Below, piece by piece: positions 16,105-22,844 of a stretch of 26,169 nucleotides of DNA; positions within the stretch are counted from its first letter, which is position 1; each line of letters opens with the position of its first letter. The notes beneath the pieces were generated by a model. It saw only the letters and a program-made list of their open reading frames with translations. It searched no databases and was not told the origin of the DNA. The position numbers and the translations under genes were made by a program. Location of the stretch: positions 1 to 26,169 of the forward strand of contig JBDTVS010000002.1 of assembly GCA_040007095.1 (NCBI GenBank), given 5' to 3'. The DNA is from JBDTVS01 sp040007095. Lineage in GTDB: Bacteria; Acidobacteriota; Vicinamibacteria; Vicinamibacterales; CAVVIG01.

Positions 16105-16122
16105 CTGAAGCCGGACACGACG
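16105..16122. repeat. Partial copy of the CTGAAGCCGGACAC repeat
   Basis: This 18-bp stretch matches 17 of 18 bases of 17201-17218, part of the repeat inside the cyclophilin gene. It starts 5 bp after the right end of the MITE-like element. Only half of the palindrome is present, so it is a truncated copy. Confidence 0.5.
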
Positions 16123-16158
16123 TCAAATCGAAAATCCTGCAAGGTTCCGGGGTGGGAT

Positions 16159-17472
16159 TCAGCGTTCCTGCCGAATCACCTTCACCGTCCGCAAGTCAAT
16201 CCGGCTGACCGGCGTCTCGCCGTTGCGAGCCGAACCCTCGATCGTTTCGACTGCCCCCATCCCGTCGACAACCCGACCGAACGCGGTGTATTGACCGTCC
16301 AGCGCCGTTGACGGCCCGGTGCAAATAAAAAACGAGGTGGTCGCGCTCGCTGGATCGTCGCCGCGCGCCATCGACACGGTGCCTTTCACGTGCTTGGTGT
16401 CGTTGAACTCCGGCTGCAGGGGGTGCACCATCAGTTGTTGCTTGGCGGTCAGCGGCGCGGCCCGGCTGGCCAGCGCGCCGGTCTGGATCACGAATCCTGG
16501 GGCAACGCGATGAAACGCCATGCCGTCGTACACGCCGGCCTGCGCCAACTGCAGGAACTGACGCACATGGACTGGCGCCTTGTCGGGGAACACTTCAATC
16601 GTGATAGGACCGGCACTGGTCTCGAGCACGGCACGGTACGCCGCCAGTTCCGCCGCCGATTCTGTCGAAAACGGCTCGGGCACCGGCGGCGGCGTATCGC
16701 GAATCGCCATGTGCTTGATCTCGACCCGTTCGGTGGTCACGCCCTTGTCGTCGACCGGTGTTTCGGAAATCTTCTGCACGATCTCCATGCCGTCGGAGAC
16801 ATGACCGAAGACCGTGTATTGACCATCGAGCGCGGGTTGATCGACGATGACCACGAAGAACTGAGAGCCGGCGCTGTCGGGCCGGCCGGGCACGAGGACG
16901 GCGGCGACGGATCCGCGGGTCATCTTCGCTGCGCGCCCTTCGGCTTTCAAGACGTTCAATCCTCCGGTGCCGTACTGCGCGCGCTTCGCAGGATCTTTCG
17001 TCAGCGGGTCCCCTCCTTGCACCATGCCGTACTTCACCGCGCGGTGAAAGATCGTGCCGTCGTAGGCGCCGGCCTGAGCTTGTTTGACCACGTACGCGAC
17101 GGTCGCTGGCGCGGCGGCCGGGTCGAGATCGATGATGAAAGTCCCCGCAGACGTATCGACAACCGCTTGTGTCGGCCGAGCCTGCGCACTGACGGTCCGG
17201 CTGAAGCCGGACACTACGCGAGAGAAGAGTCCGCGCTCGCTCAAGCCGGATACCGCGGGCGAGAAGAGTCCGGGCGCGCTCAAATCGGACGCTTCACGGG
17301 AGAAGAGTCCGGCTCCGCTGAAGCCCGGTCCTGCCTGCGCGGAAAGTCCGGGCCGCTCCCACACGACCCGCCCCGACACCGTGGGATTCGAGGTGCCGTA
17401 CGTAGTGTCCGGCTTCAGCCGGACCGCGGCGACGGCCGCGCCGACGACGAGGACAATCAACCATCGGTTCAT
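16159..17472 (-). CDS. Secreted tandem cyclophilin-type peptidyl-prolyl isomerase
   Basis: A 437-residue protein with an N-terminal signal/anchor segment (MNRWLIVLVVGAAVAA), a linker of about 80 residues, and two cyclophilin domains (about 102-258 and 279-435). Domain 1 keeps the catalytic-type residues: FHRA with Arg144, QGGD, SQFF (203-206) and LDGQYTVFGHV. Domain 2 keeps Arg322 in FHRV and LDGQYTAFGRV but has QTGA for QGGD and TSFF for SQFF, so it may be weaker or specialised. The linker consists of translated DNA repeats. ATG at 17472 overlaps the pgsA stop as ATGA; a longer in-frame extension to 18081 is rejected because it lies inside pgsA. The product likely acts in folding of exported proteins in the cell envelope. 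Confidence 0.9.
   Translation of the reverse strand: MNRWLIVLVVGAAVAAVRLKPDTTYGTSNPTVSGRVVWERPGLSAQAGPGFSGAGLFSREASDLSAPGLFSPAVSGLSERGLFSRVVSGFSRTVSAQARPTQAVVDTSAGTFIIDLDPAAAPATVAYVVKQAQAGAYDGTIFHRAVKYGMVQGGDPLTKDPAKRAQYGTGGLNVLKAEGRAAKMTRGSVAAVLVPGRPDSAGSQFFVVIVDQPALDGQYTVFGHVSDGMEIVQKISETPVDDKGVTTERVEIKHMAIRDTPPPVPEPFSTESAAELAAYRAVLETSAGPITIEVFPDKAPVHVRQFLQLAQAGVYDGMAFHRVAPGFVIQTGALASRAAPLTAKQQLMVHPLQPEFNDTKHVKGTVSMARGDDPASATTSFFICTGPSTALDGQYTAFGRVVDGMGAVETIEGSARNGETPVSRIDLRTVKVIRQER
17193..17426. repeat. Coding repeat cassette: 26-bp perfect inverted copies flanking 39-bp tandem units
   Basis: The 26 bp at 17193-17218 and the reverse complement of 17401-17426 are identical. Each contains the near-palindrome TCCGGCTTCAGCCGGA. 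Between them lie degenerate 39-bp units starting AGAAGAGTCC at 17223, 17262 and 17301. In the minus-strand gene they are read as repeated GLFSxxVSGxS units, ending SGFSRT from one 26-bp copy and RLKPDTT from the other. The period of 39 nt keeps the reading frame. This looks like a REP-type element that entered and expanded inside the linker of the cyclophilin gene. Confidence 0.8.
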
Positions 17473-18035
17473 TCGCCGGCCCTCGGTTCCTCGATAATCC
17501 GTGCCGCATGCCAGATATAGTGCAGGCTCGAGATAACGGTGATGGCAAGCGACGCATAGACGAACAGATCGACGACCCTCGAATGCTTGCCGAGATAGTT
17601 GAACAGCATCGCCATCACGGCGGTCAGGATGTAGGTAGCCGTGGCCATCTTGCCGTACAGCGACGGCCGAAAGGTTCTCGGGCCGATCGCCAGGTTGACA
17701 ATCGTGACGGTCAGCACGATGACGACGTCGCGGCTGATCACCATCACAGTCAACCAGACGGGCAACGGATTGGCCAGGTGGAGGCCCGGTATCGACAGCA
17801 CGATGAACGTCGTGACGAGCAAGAGCTTGTCGGCCATCGGATCGAGCCAGGCGCCGAGCTTGGTCTTCTGACCCGACCGCCGCGCGATCAACCCGTCGAG
17901 GCCGTCGGTCGCACCGGCCGTGGCAAACACCATCAACGCCCAGCCGATTTGCCCATAGAGCACCAGAATCACGAAGGCTGGAATCAGGAGCATTCGGAGC
18001 AGCGTCAGCTGATTCGCCGTCGTGAGCACCGTCAT
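17469..18035 (-). CDS. pgsA: CDP-alcohol phosphatidyltransferase (phosphatidylglycerophosphate synthase)
   Basis: A 188-residue integral membrane enzyme that joins CDP-diacylglycerol to an alcohol, most likely glycerol-3-phosphate. The full metal/substrate motif D-x2-DG-x2-AR-x8-G-x3-D-x3-D is present with D44, D47-G48, A51-R52, G61, D65 and D69. It starts ANQLTLLRMLLIPAFV near residue 7, as in PgsA, and has about six hydrophobic helices. The size is right for PgsA rather than for the larger phosphatidylserine synthase. Both ends overlap neighbours by ATGA (upstream lipoprotein gene, downstream cyclophilin gene), so the three genes are translationally linked. Confidence 0.9.
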   Translation of the reverse strand: MTVLTTANQLTLLRMLLIPAFVILVLYGQIGWALMVFATAGATDGLDGLIARRSGQKTKLGAWLDPMADKLLLVTTFIVLSIPGLHLANPLPVWLTVMVISRDVVIVLTVTIVNLAIGPRTFRPSLYGKMATATYILTAVMAMLFNYLGKHSRVVDLFVYASLAITVISSLHYIWHAARIIEEPRAGE

Positions 18036-19408
18036 CGAGCGCTGTTCCCTCGCACCGTCGCCGCCGGGACCATCGAGGCAATTCGATCGATGGCCGTCTC
18101 GGCTTCCTTGCCGGTGACCGGTGTCGACGGTTGAAAGCTGTTGTTCGCGCCGATCGTCATCGCCCCAGAATCCACCGCGGCCGACGCTGCCGGATACGCC
18201 AGATGGCCGGCGGCGAGATCTGAAAACTTGAGCCGCGCCGACACCCAGGGATGCGGCCGCCGGGGAGTCGCCTCGGCCACCTTCACCAGCAGCCGGTTGA
18301 CGACCTGCGCCAGGTCGACGCGCCGGACAACGGCTTGCGGCTGAAAGGCATGATTGGCGAACGCTTCCATGACCCCGGCTCGAGCGACCGTGACGATCCA
18401 GGACGACGCCCAGTGGGTGCGGATGTCGGTGATGAGCACCGCGTCTCGCGCGCCGGTGGATCGCAGGAGGGCGGCGAGCCGCACGCCGATAAGCGCCGCC
18501 AGATCCCCGCGCGTGATCTGCGCCGCGCTGTCGATGGCGCGATACTCGGCCGGCAGTCGCAGAACGTCCGCCCTGGCTCGCACGATGTCCAGCTTCGCTT
18601 CCAGCCGGGCGTCCGGCTCGATCGCGAGCGCGGCGGCGAAGGCCTCGGCGGCGCCCGCGAAATCGTCGCGGGCTTCGAGCATCTCTCCGATCTGGACGCG
18701 CGAGGCCGCGTCGCCGGGCTCGAGCGCGATCGCCTTGGCGAAATGCTCGAGCGCGCGATCGTTCTGTCCTTCCTGCCGTTCAACCCCGGCCAGCTCGCGA
18801 TACAGAAACGCGCTGTCGGGCGACCCCTGGATCGCACGGGTGTAGAGAGAGACGGCTTCCTCGGACCGTCCGGCGAGCGCCGCGGTGCGCGCGCGGTTCA
18901 GATCCTCCTGCTGGCGGCGAAACCGCATCACCTCGACGCGCCGCGCGAGGTCAACCAGGGACGAGTCGATGACGAGCGCCGCCTCGAACGCCGTCAGCGC
19001 GTCCGATTCCCGGTTCAGCGCCAGCAGCGATCGCCCTCGGCCGAGCAGCGCCGACAGATAATTCTTTTCCTGTTCGAGGGCCCGGTCGAAATGCGGCAGC
19101 GCACCTTTCGGGTCGTCGCGCGCCAGTTCGACGTAGCCGAGGGCCGCCTCAGCCGGGTAGAACGCCGGTGTCAGCTTCAGCGACGACGAGAACTCCCGCT
19201 CGGCATTCTTCAAGTCCCCGGCCTGCAGCAACAGCCAGCCGCGCTCCTGACTGGCGGCGGACGGACCCTCGGCAAGCGATGCCGGCACGGCTGGGGCCAG
19301 GAAGTCCGGGTACTTCGGGGCCGCGGAAAAGACCACGGGCGGCGGGATCGTCTTCGGCGCGCAGGCGGCGACGGTCGTCAGGAGCACGACAAGCGCGATT
19401 CTCCGCAT
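18032..19408 (-). CDS. TPR-repeat lipoprotein with C-terminal SLH-like domains
   Basis: A 458-residue protein starting MRRIALVVLLTTVAAC, a lipoprotein signal with lipobox VAAC and Cys16 as the lipidation site. Residues about 45-265 form at least six TPR-like helical pairs, for example AEAALGYVELARDDPKGALPHFDRAL. The C-terminal third resembles two S-layer homology modules: THWASSWIVTVARAGVMEAF with FQPQAVVRRVDLAQVVNRLL, and later FSDLAAGHLAYPAASAAVDS with FQPSTPVTGKEAETAI. SLH modules bind envelope polymers, so it may be an envelope scaffold. The ATG at 19408 gives the proper signal peptide; 14 extra in-frame residues upstream overlap the hflX 3' end. It lies 10 nt after hflX and overlaps pgsA by 4 nt. 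Confidence 0.8.
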   Translation of the reverse strand: MRRIALVVLLTTVAACAPKTIPPPVVFSAAPKYPDFLAPAVPASLAEGPSAASQERGWLLLQAGDLKNAEREFSSSLKLTPAFYPAEAALGYVELARDDPKGALPHFDRALEQEKNYLSALLGRGRSLLALNRESDALTAFEAALVIDSSLVDLARRVEVMRFRRQQEDLNRARTAALAGRSEEAVSLYTRAIQGSPDSAFLYRELAGVERQEGQNDRALEHFAKAIALEPGDAASRVQIGEMLEARDDFAGAAEAFAAALAIEPDARLEAKLDIVRARADVLRLPAEYRAIDSAAQITRGDLAALIGVRLAALLRSTGARDAVLITDIRTHWASSWIVTVARAGVMEAFANHAFQPQAVVRRVDLAQVVNRLLVKVAEATPRRPHPWVSARLKFSDLAAGHLAYPAASAAVDSGAMTIGANNSFQPSTPVTGKEAETAIDRIASMVPAATVRGNSAR

Positions 19409-19418
19409 GACGCAGATT

Positions 19419-20690
19419 TTACCTCGCTTGGCTTTCAACGCGTTTGACAAGGCTGCGCGGAATGTCGGCGACGATCGTCACCCGGCTGTCCCGGGTCTCG
19501 TGCTCGAGCACGCGGCCATGTCGATAGACGCGCGCAATCCGCTCGCGATCGGCTGGGTCTTCGGGATTGAATGTCAGCGTGACCCTCAGCACGTCCAGGG
19601 CCACCCTGGACGCGATGGTCTCGATGAGCTCGTCGACACCGTCGCGCGTCAGCGCCGAGATACACAGCGCCGCGGGATCCGGCTCCTGGAGCCGCCGCCG
19701 CTCGTCGGGTGTCACGGCATCGCACTTGTTGTAGACATCCAGTGTCGGCACGTCGGAGGCGCCGACCTCCTCGAGCACCTTGTGGACGGCGGTCACCCGC
19801 CGGTCCCGATCGGTTGCCGAGGCGTCGATGATGTGCAGCACGAGGTCGGCGTCGGCGACTTCCTCGAGCGTCGCGCGAAAGGCGGCGACCAGTGCGTGAG
19901 GAAGGCGGTCGATGAAGCCGACCGTGTCCGAGACGAGCAGTTCGCGGCTGTCCGGCAGGCGGACTTTGCGGACCAGCGGATCCAACGTCACAAACAAGGC
20001 GTTGGACGCCTCGGAGTCCGACCGCGTCAGGACGTTGAACAGCGTGGTCTTGCCGGCATTGGTGTAGCCGACCAGCGCCACCGTGGAGACCGACGCTTTG
20101 TGGCGGCGCTCGCGAAGCTGCGCACGCCGACGCCGGACCGTCTCGATGTCCTCGGTCACCGCGTGGATCCGTGTCCGGATACGGCGGCGGTCCGTTTCGA
20201 GCTTCGTTTCCCCGGGGCCGCGGGTGCCGATGCCGCCGCCAAGCCGCGACAGCGCGGTGCCGGATCCCGCCAGGCGAGGCAACAGGTACTTGAGTTGGGC
20301 GAGCTCGACCTGCAGCTTCCCTTCGCGCGTCCGCGCGCGCCGCGCGAAAATGTCGAGAATGAGCTGCGTTCGATCGATGACTTTCCGCTGAACGGCCTCC
20401 TCGATTTGCCGCAGCTGCGCCGGCGTCAGCTCGGCGTCGAAGATCACCATGTCGGCGTCCGTCTCGTCGCAGGATGCGGCCAGGGTCGCCACTTTTCCAG
20501 CGCCAAGGAACGTCGACGGGTCCGCCTTCGGCCGCTCCTGCAGCACGCGCAGGACGACCGAAGCGCCCGCAGCCTCGGCAAGGCCACCCAACTCGTCGAG
20601 TGACCGCTCGGCATCGAGCCGCTTCGCCCGGCCGGCGATCAATCCCACCAGCGCCGCGCGCTCATGCCGGGATGCGATACGTTTCGTCAT
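19419..20690 (-). CDS. hflX: Ribosome-associated GTPase HflX
   Basis: A 423-residue GTPase that binds 50S subunits and splits stalled ribosomes under stress. The N-terminal HflX domain has the motif FLGAGKVATL (about 61-70) and FDAELTPAQLRQIEE. The glycine-rich linker GGGIGTRGPGETKLETDRRR follows, and the G domain has P-loop GYTNAGKTT (208-216), SDTVGFIDRLPHALV and NKCD. Length is that of bacterial HflX. ATG at 20690 is preferred since GGAG sits 5 nt upstream (20699-20696); GTG at 20696 would add two residues but overlaps that site. It heads the minus-strand series hflX, TPR-SLH lipoprotein, pgsA, cyclophilin. Confidence 0.94.
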   Translation of the reverse strand: MTKRIASRHERAALVGLIAGRAKRLDAERSLDELGGLAEAAGASVVLRVLQERPKADPSTFLGAGKVATLAASCDETDADMVIFDAELTPAQLRQIEEAVQRKVIDRTQLILDIFARRARTREGKLQVELAQLKYLLPRLAGSGTALSRLGGGIGTRGPGETKLETDRRRIRTRIHAVTEDIETVRRRRAQLRERRHKASVSTVALVGYTNAGKTTLFNVLTRSDSEASNALFVTLDPLVRKVRLPDSRELLVSDTVGFIDRLPHALVAAFRATLEEVADADLVLHIIDASATDRDRRVTAVHKVLEEVGASDVPTLDVYNKCDAVTPDERRRLQEPDPAALCISALTRDGVDELIETIASRVALDVLRVTLTFNPEDPADRERIARVYRHGRVLEHETRDSRVTIVADIPRSLVKRVESQAR

Positions 20691-20906
20691 CGACACTCCA
20701 TCTCTGCCCGCACGTCATCTCCCGCAGCCCTGCGTCGTTTTCGGCGGCTCCGCCGCGCGTGCCCTCGGCCGATTCGCACCAACGGTTCAGACCGCCGCAG
20801 TCCAGTGTCCCGAGTCGGGGATTCGTCGACATCGCGTCATTGAGTGACTCGAGCGGGCATCACTGACCGCCGTCCACATCGAGGCACAGACGACCAGACC
20901 TCGACC
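20691..20906. promoter_or_regulatory. hflX upstream region with CGGCGG hairpin
   Basis: A 216-bp spacer between tsaC and hflX (both minus strand) that must carry the hflX promoter and ribosome-binding site if the genes are not co-transcribed. A compact perfect palindrome CGGCGG-CT-CCGCCG lies at 20742-20755; on the minus strand it is followed by AAAACGA rather than T residues, so it is not a canonical terminator. No promoter hexamers stand out and no gene is visible. Confidence 0.3.
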
Positions 20907-21539
20907 TTAACAGCAGGCACAGGACCGAATTTCGTCCCACGCGATCGCGCCGGCCCGCACGAGCAGCGGCACCGCGCCCGTGGCATCCACGATCGTCGAC
21001 GGCGGTCCGCCAGGCGCCATGCCCGCATCGACCAGCACGTCGATGCGATCGCCCAACGTGCGGGCGATGTCGTCCGGGCTGGCCGACGGCGGTTCGCCGC
21101 TCAGGTTGGCGCTCGTGGCGGTCAGCGGGCGGCCGCACGCCCCGCACAATGCACGTGCCACGGCGTGAGCGGGCACGCGCACTCCCACGCGGGACGTACC
21201 GGCACTGACCGCAGGCGGCAGGGCTGCCGGCGGGGCCAGCAACAGCGTCAACGGACCCGGCCAGAACTGCGACGCGAGACGCGCGGCCAGCGGCGGCAGA
21301 TCCCCAATCCAGGTCCGGACCTGGTCGACGTCCGCGGCGATCAATAACAGCGCTTGTGACGCGGCCCTTCCCTTGACGGCGAACAACCGCTCGACCGCCT
21401 CCGCGCGACACGGATCGACGGCGAGTCCATACAGCGTATCGGTCGGCATTGCGACCACGCCGCCCCGGCGGATCGCCAGCACGGCCTGGTGCAGGACGAG
21501 ATCGTTGACGGCCGCAGGATCCACGACAATTCGCCGCAC
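20907..21539 (-). CDS. tsaC: Threonylcarbamoyl-AMP synthase (Sua5/YciO/YrdC family)
   Basis: Makes threonylcarbamoyl-AMP from Thr, bicarbonate and ATP, the first step of t6A modification of tRNA position 37. The single YrdC-like domain shows GGVVAMPTDTLYGLAVDP, the KGR segment and PLTATSANLSGEPPS. There is no C-terminal Sua5 extension, so it is the short TsaC form (about 210 residues). The start is uncertain: GTG at 21539 begins at RRIVVDPAAV, where family homology begins. ATG at 21593 would add 18 residues and overlap the start codon of the divergent gene. It ends with Cys-Ala-Cys-Cys, an oddity of unknown meaning. Confidence 0.88.
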   Translation of the reverse strand: MRRIVVDPAAVNDLVLHQAVLAIRRGGVVAMPTDTLYGLAVDPCRAEAVERLFAVKGRAASQALLLIAADVDQVRTWIGDLPPLAARLASQFWPGPLTLLLAPPAALPPAVSAGTSRVGVRVPAHAVARALCGACGRPLTATSANLSGEPPSASPDDIARTLGDRIDVLVDAGMAPGGPPSTIVDATGAVPLLVRAGAIAWDEIRSCACC

Positions 21540-21559
21540 ACGATCATTATGCGTCGCGG

Positions 21560-21568
21560 TGATACACT
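21560..21568 (+). promoter_or_regulatory. Extended -10-like promoter element
   Basis: TGATACACT (21560-21568) has the form TG-N-TANANT and lies 24 nt before the ATG of the membrane protein gene at 21592. A related TGATATACT occurs before the paralogue at 24602. No clear -35 is seen, as can be the case with extended -10 promoters. Confidence 0.3.
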
Positions 21569-21591
21569 GCGCGCCACCGCGAAGGGTCGTC

Positions 21592-22086
21592 ATGGTTCGC
21601 TACTACTCAAATCTGCTGCACGCCACAAGCTTCGGATGGGCGGCCGCCGGCGGTGTGCCGTGGCTGCCGCCGTTGTTTGCGGCGCTGCATTTCGTCGGCA
21701 TGGCGCTCCTCATCGGATGCGTCGGCACAATCGACCTCCGCATGCTCGGCGTCGGCAAGGATCTGCCAATCGGTCCCATGCAGCGGTTGCTGCCCTGGGG
21801 CGCGCTCGGCTTCGGGCTCAGCCTGATCAGCGGCATCGGTGTCTACGCCGGCAACCCGAGGCAATTCCAAAGTTGGGCGTTCTTCTTCAAGATGCTGTGT
21901 GTCATATTGGCGGGTCTCAATGGGCTGCTGTTCTACACCACGGGGCTCCACCGCCGGGTCAACCCTATCGGAGCAGGGCAAGCTGTTCCGATGGCCGCAA
22001 AACTGAGCGCGATCGCGTCGCTGCTGTTGTGGTTCGGTGTGATCTTCTGGGGACAGATGCTTGCATTTTTGAACGACACCTTCTAA
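21592..22086 (+). CDS. Multi-TM membrane protein, DUF6644-like module (copy 1)
   Basis: A 164-residue inner-membrane protein with four or five hydrophobic helices. The conserved features shared with three other proteins in this window are LHFVGMALLIG with His33, IDLRMLG with Asp48/Arg50, a Pro/Leu-rich loop, FFFKMLCVI with Lys at the helix start, and the last helix LLLWFGVIFWGQMLAF. The N terminus differs from copies 2 and 4 and has PWLPPLFAALH in front of the conserved His. ATG at 21592 is preceded by AGGG at 5-nt spacing. Function unknown; the single invariant His plus a conserved DLR and Lys could fit a cofactor or quinone site, but nothing proves it. Transcribed divergently from tsaC and convergently with copy 2. 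Confidence 0.75.
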   Translation: MVRYYSNLLHATSFGWAAAGGVPWLPPLFAALHFVGMALLIGCVGTIDLRMLGVGKDLPIGPMQRLLPWGALGFGLSLISGIGVYAGNPRQFQSWAFFFKMLCVILAGLNGLLFYTTGLHRRVNPIGAGQAVPMAAKLSAIASLLLWFGVIFWGQMLAFLNDTF

Positions 22087-22091
22087 CAGAC

Positions 22092-22589
22092 CTAGTGTCC
22101 CGGCAGGCCGGACACCACGCCGAAGTATCCCATCAGCCGGCCGACCGTCGTGGCTCCGAACCATAAGATCAGCGAAGCGGCGGCCAGGATCTTTCCAAGC
22201 GCCGGCACCGCCTGGCCCCCGTCCGGACCGTGAAACACCACGCGCCGGATCAGCATCATGTCAACGACACCCAGGGCAATGAGGAGCATCTTCGCGCCGA
22301 ACACCGGACTGGCCAGCTTCGCCGTGGCATCAGTCGCGAGCAGCACCGCCCCCGAAACCGCGTTGCTCCAGAAAGCGCCCCAGATGATCGGGAAGAATCG
22401 CTCGAAGGGTGGCACCGGCAGCTTCGGCGAGAACCCGACCAGGCGCAGCGCGACCATCGCGCTGATGCCCACCAGGGTTGCCATCCCCGCCACGTGCACG
22501 AACAGGATGCCGGGGTACGCCCACAATGAACTGTCCTCGCGTACCCAGATGCAGAAGGCGGAGCCTTCGATCGTCTGCAGCAGTCCCAC
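22092..22589 (-). CDS. Multi-TM membrane protein, DUF6644-like (copy 2)
   Basis: A 165-residue membrane protein starting (GTG) MGLLQTIEGSAFCIWVREDS. It shares with copy 4 the amphipathic start I-W-V-R-E-x-x-S-L-x-A-x-P-G-I-L, then VHVAGMATLVG with His32. The D-L-R of the other copies is A-L-R here (Asp lost). It also has FGAKMLLIA and LILWFGATTVGRLMGYF. Four hydrophobic helices are evident. Only 5 bp separate its stop from the stop of copy 1, so the two are convergent. A weak AAGGA lies about 13 nt before the GTG. No function is known; the DUF name is from memory of the pattern. Confidence 0.75.
   Translation of the reverse strand: MGLLQTIEGSAFCIWVREDSSLWAYPGILFVHVAGMATLVGISAMVALRLVGFSPKLPVPPFERFFPIIWGAFWSNAVSGAVLLATDATAKLASPVFGAKMLLIALGVVDMMLIRRVVFHGPDGGQAVPALGKILAAASLILWFGATTVGRLMGYFGVVSGLPGH
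22095..22115. terminator. Hairpin at the convergent ends of two membrane-protein genes
   Basis: GTGTCC-c-GGC / AG / GCC-GGACAC (22095-22115) forms a 9-bp stem with one bulged C. It covers the last codons of copy 2 and lies just after the copy 1 stop. It may act as a transcript end for copy 1, but no T-run follows. Its GTGTCCGGC-like arm recalls the repeat in the cyclophilin gene; that similarity may be chance. Confidence 0.3.
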
Positions 22590-22706
22590 GCCTCACCGCA
22601 CATCCTTGACGATGTCCGCGATCCGGAGGCAGTATAAGGTCACTGCTCGAGCGACCGGCACGACCTGGCGCAAGCCCCCACGCTTCTCGGAAGGAGTCGA
22701 CAATAC
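22590..22706. promoter_or_regulatory. Divergent promoter region with overlapping -10 elements
   Basis: The sequence AGTATAAG (22631-22638) reads TATACT on the minus strand (22636-22631, toward copy 2) and TATAAG on the plus strand (22633-22638, toward the microprotein). The two -10-like boxes therefore overlap and may compete. TTGACG (22606-22611) lies 21 nt upstream of the plus box, longer than the usual 17 nt. No good minus -35 is visible. A strong ribosome-binding site AAGGAG follows at 22691-22696. Confidence 0.35.
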
Positions 22707-22802
22707 ATGCCTCTGTGGCTCACGGTAGTGCTTTCAGTGGTTGCGGTTGTGCTGGTGACCGGCGTTGTCACTTTTCTTCTGAACAAGCTCAACCACGCGT
22801 AG
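22707..22802 (+). CDS. 31-residue single-TM microprotein
   Basis: The frame ATG-TAG encodes MPLWLTVVLSVVAVVLVTGV followed by VTFLLNKLNHA. This is one continuous hydrophobic helix of about 24 residues with a short polar, basic C-terminal tail, as in small membrane-bound subunits or regulators. A strong Shine-Dalgarno GGAAGGAG ends 10 nt before the ATG and a plausible -10 lies upstream. It sits between two multi-TM paralogues and is transcribed divergently from copy 2, toward the end of copy 3. There are no family matches by eye; a role as an accessory subunit of one of the neighbouring membrane proteins is inference. Confidence 0.6.
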   Translation: MPLWLTVVLSVVAVVLVTGVVTFLLNKLNHA

Positions 22803-22844
22803 CCCCGTTGGCTTCTCGTTGTCGTCGCGACGCTCGCCAGCAGG

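Noticed and set aside
17223..17339. 39-bp tandem units considered as a CRISPR array
   Set aside because: Units are contiguous and degenerate with no spacers, and they are in frame within a gene.
17473..18081. N-terminal extension of the cyclophilin frame by about 200 residues
   Set aside because: It overlaps nearly all of pgsA in another frame; the ATG at 17472 gives a proper signal segment and an ATGA overlap.
20742..20755. CGGCGG-CT-CCGCCG hairpin as the tsaC terminator
   Set aside because: On the minus strand it is followed by A residues rather than a T-run.
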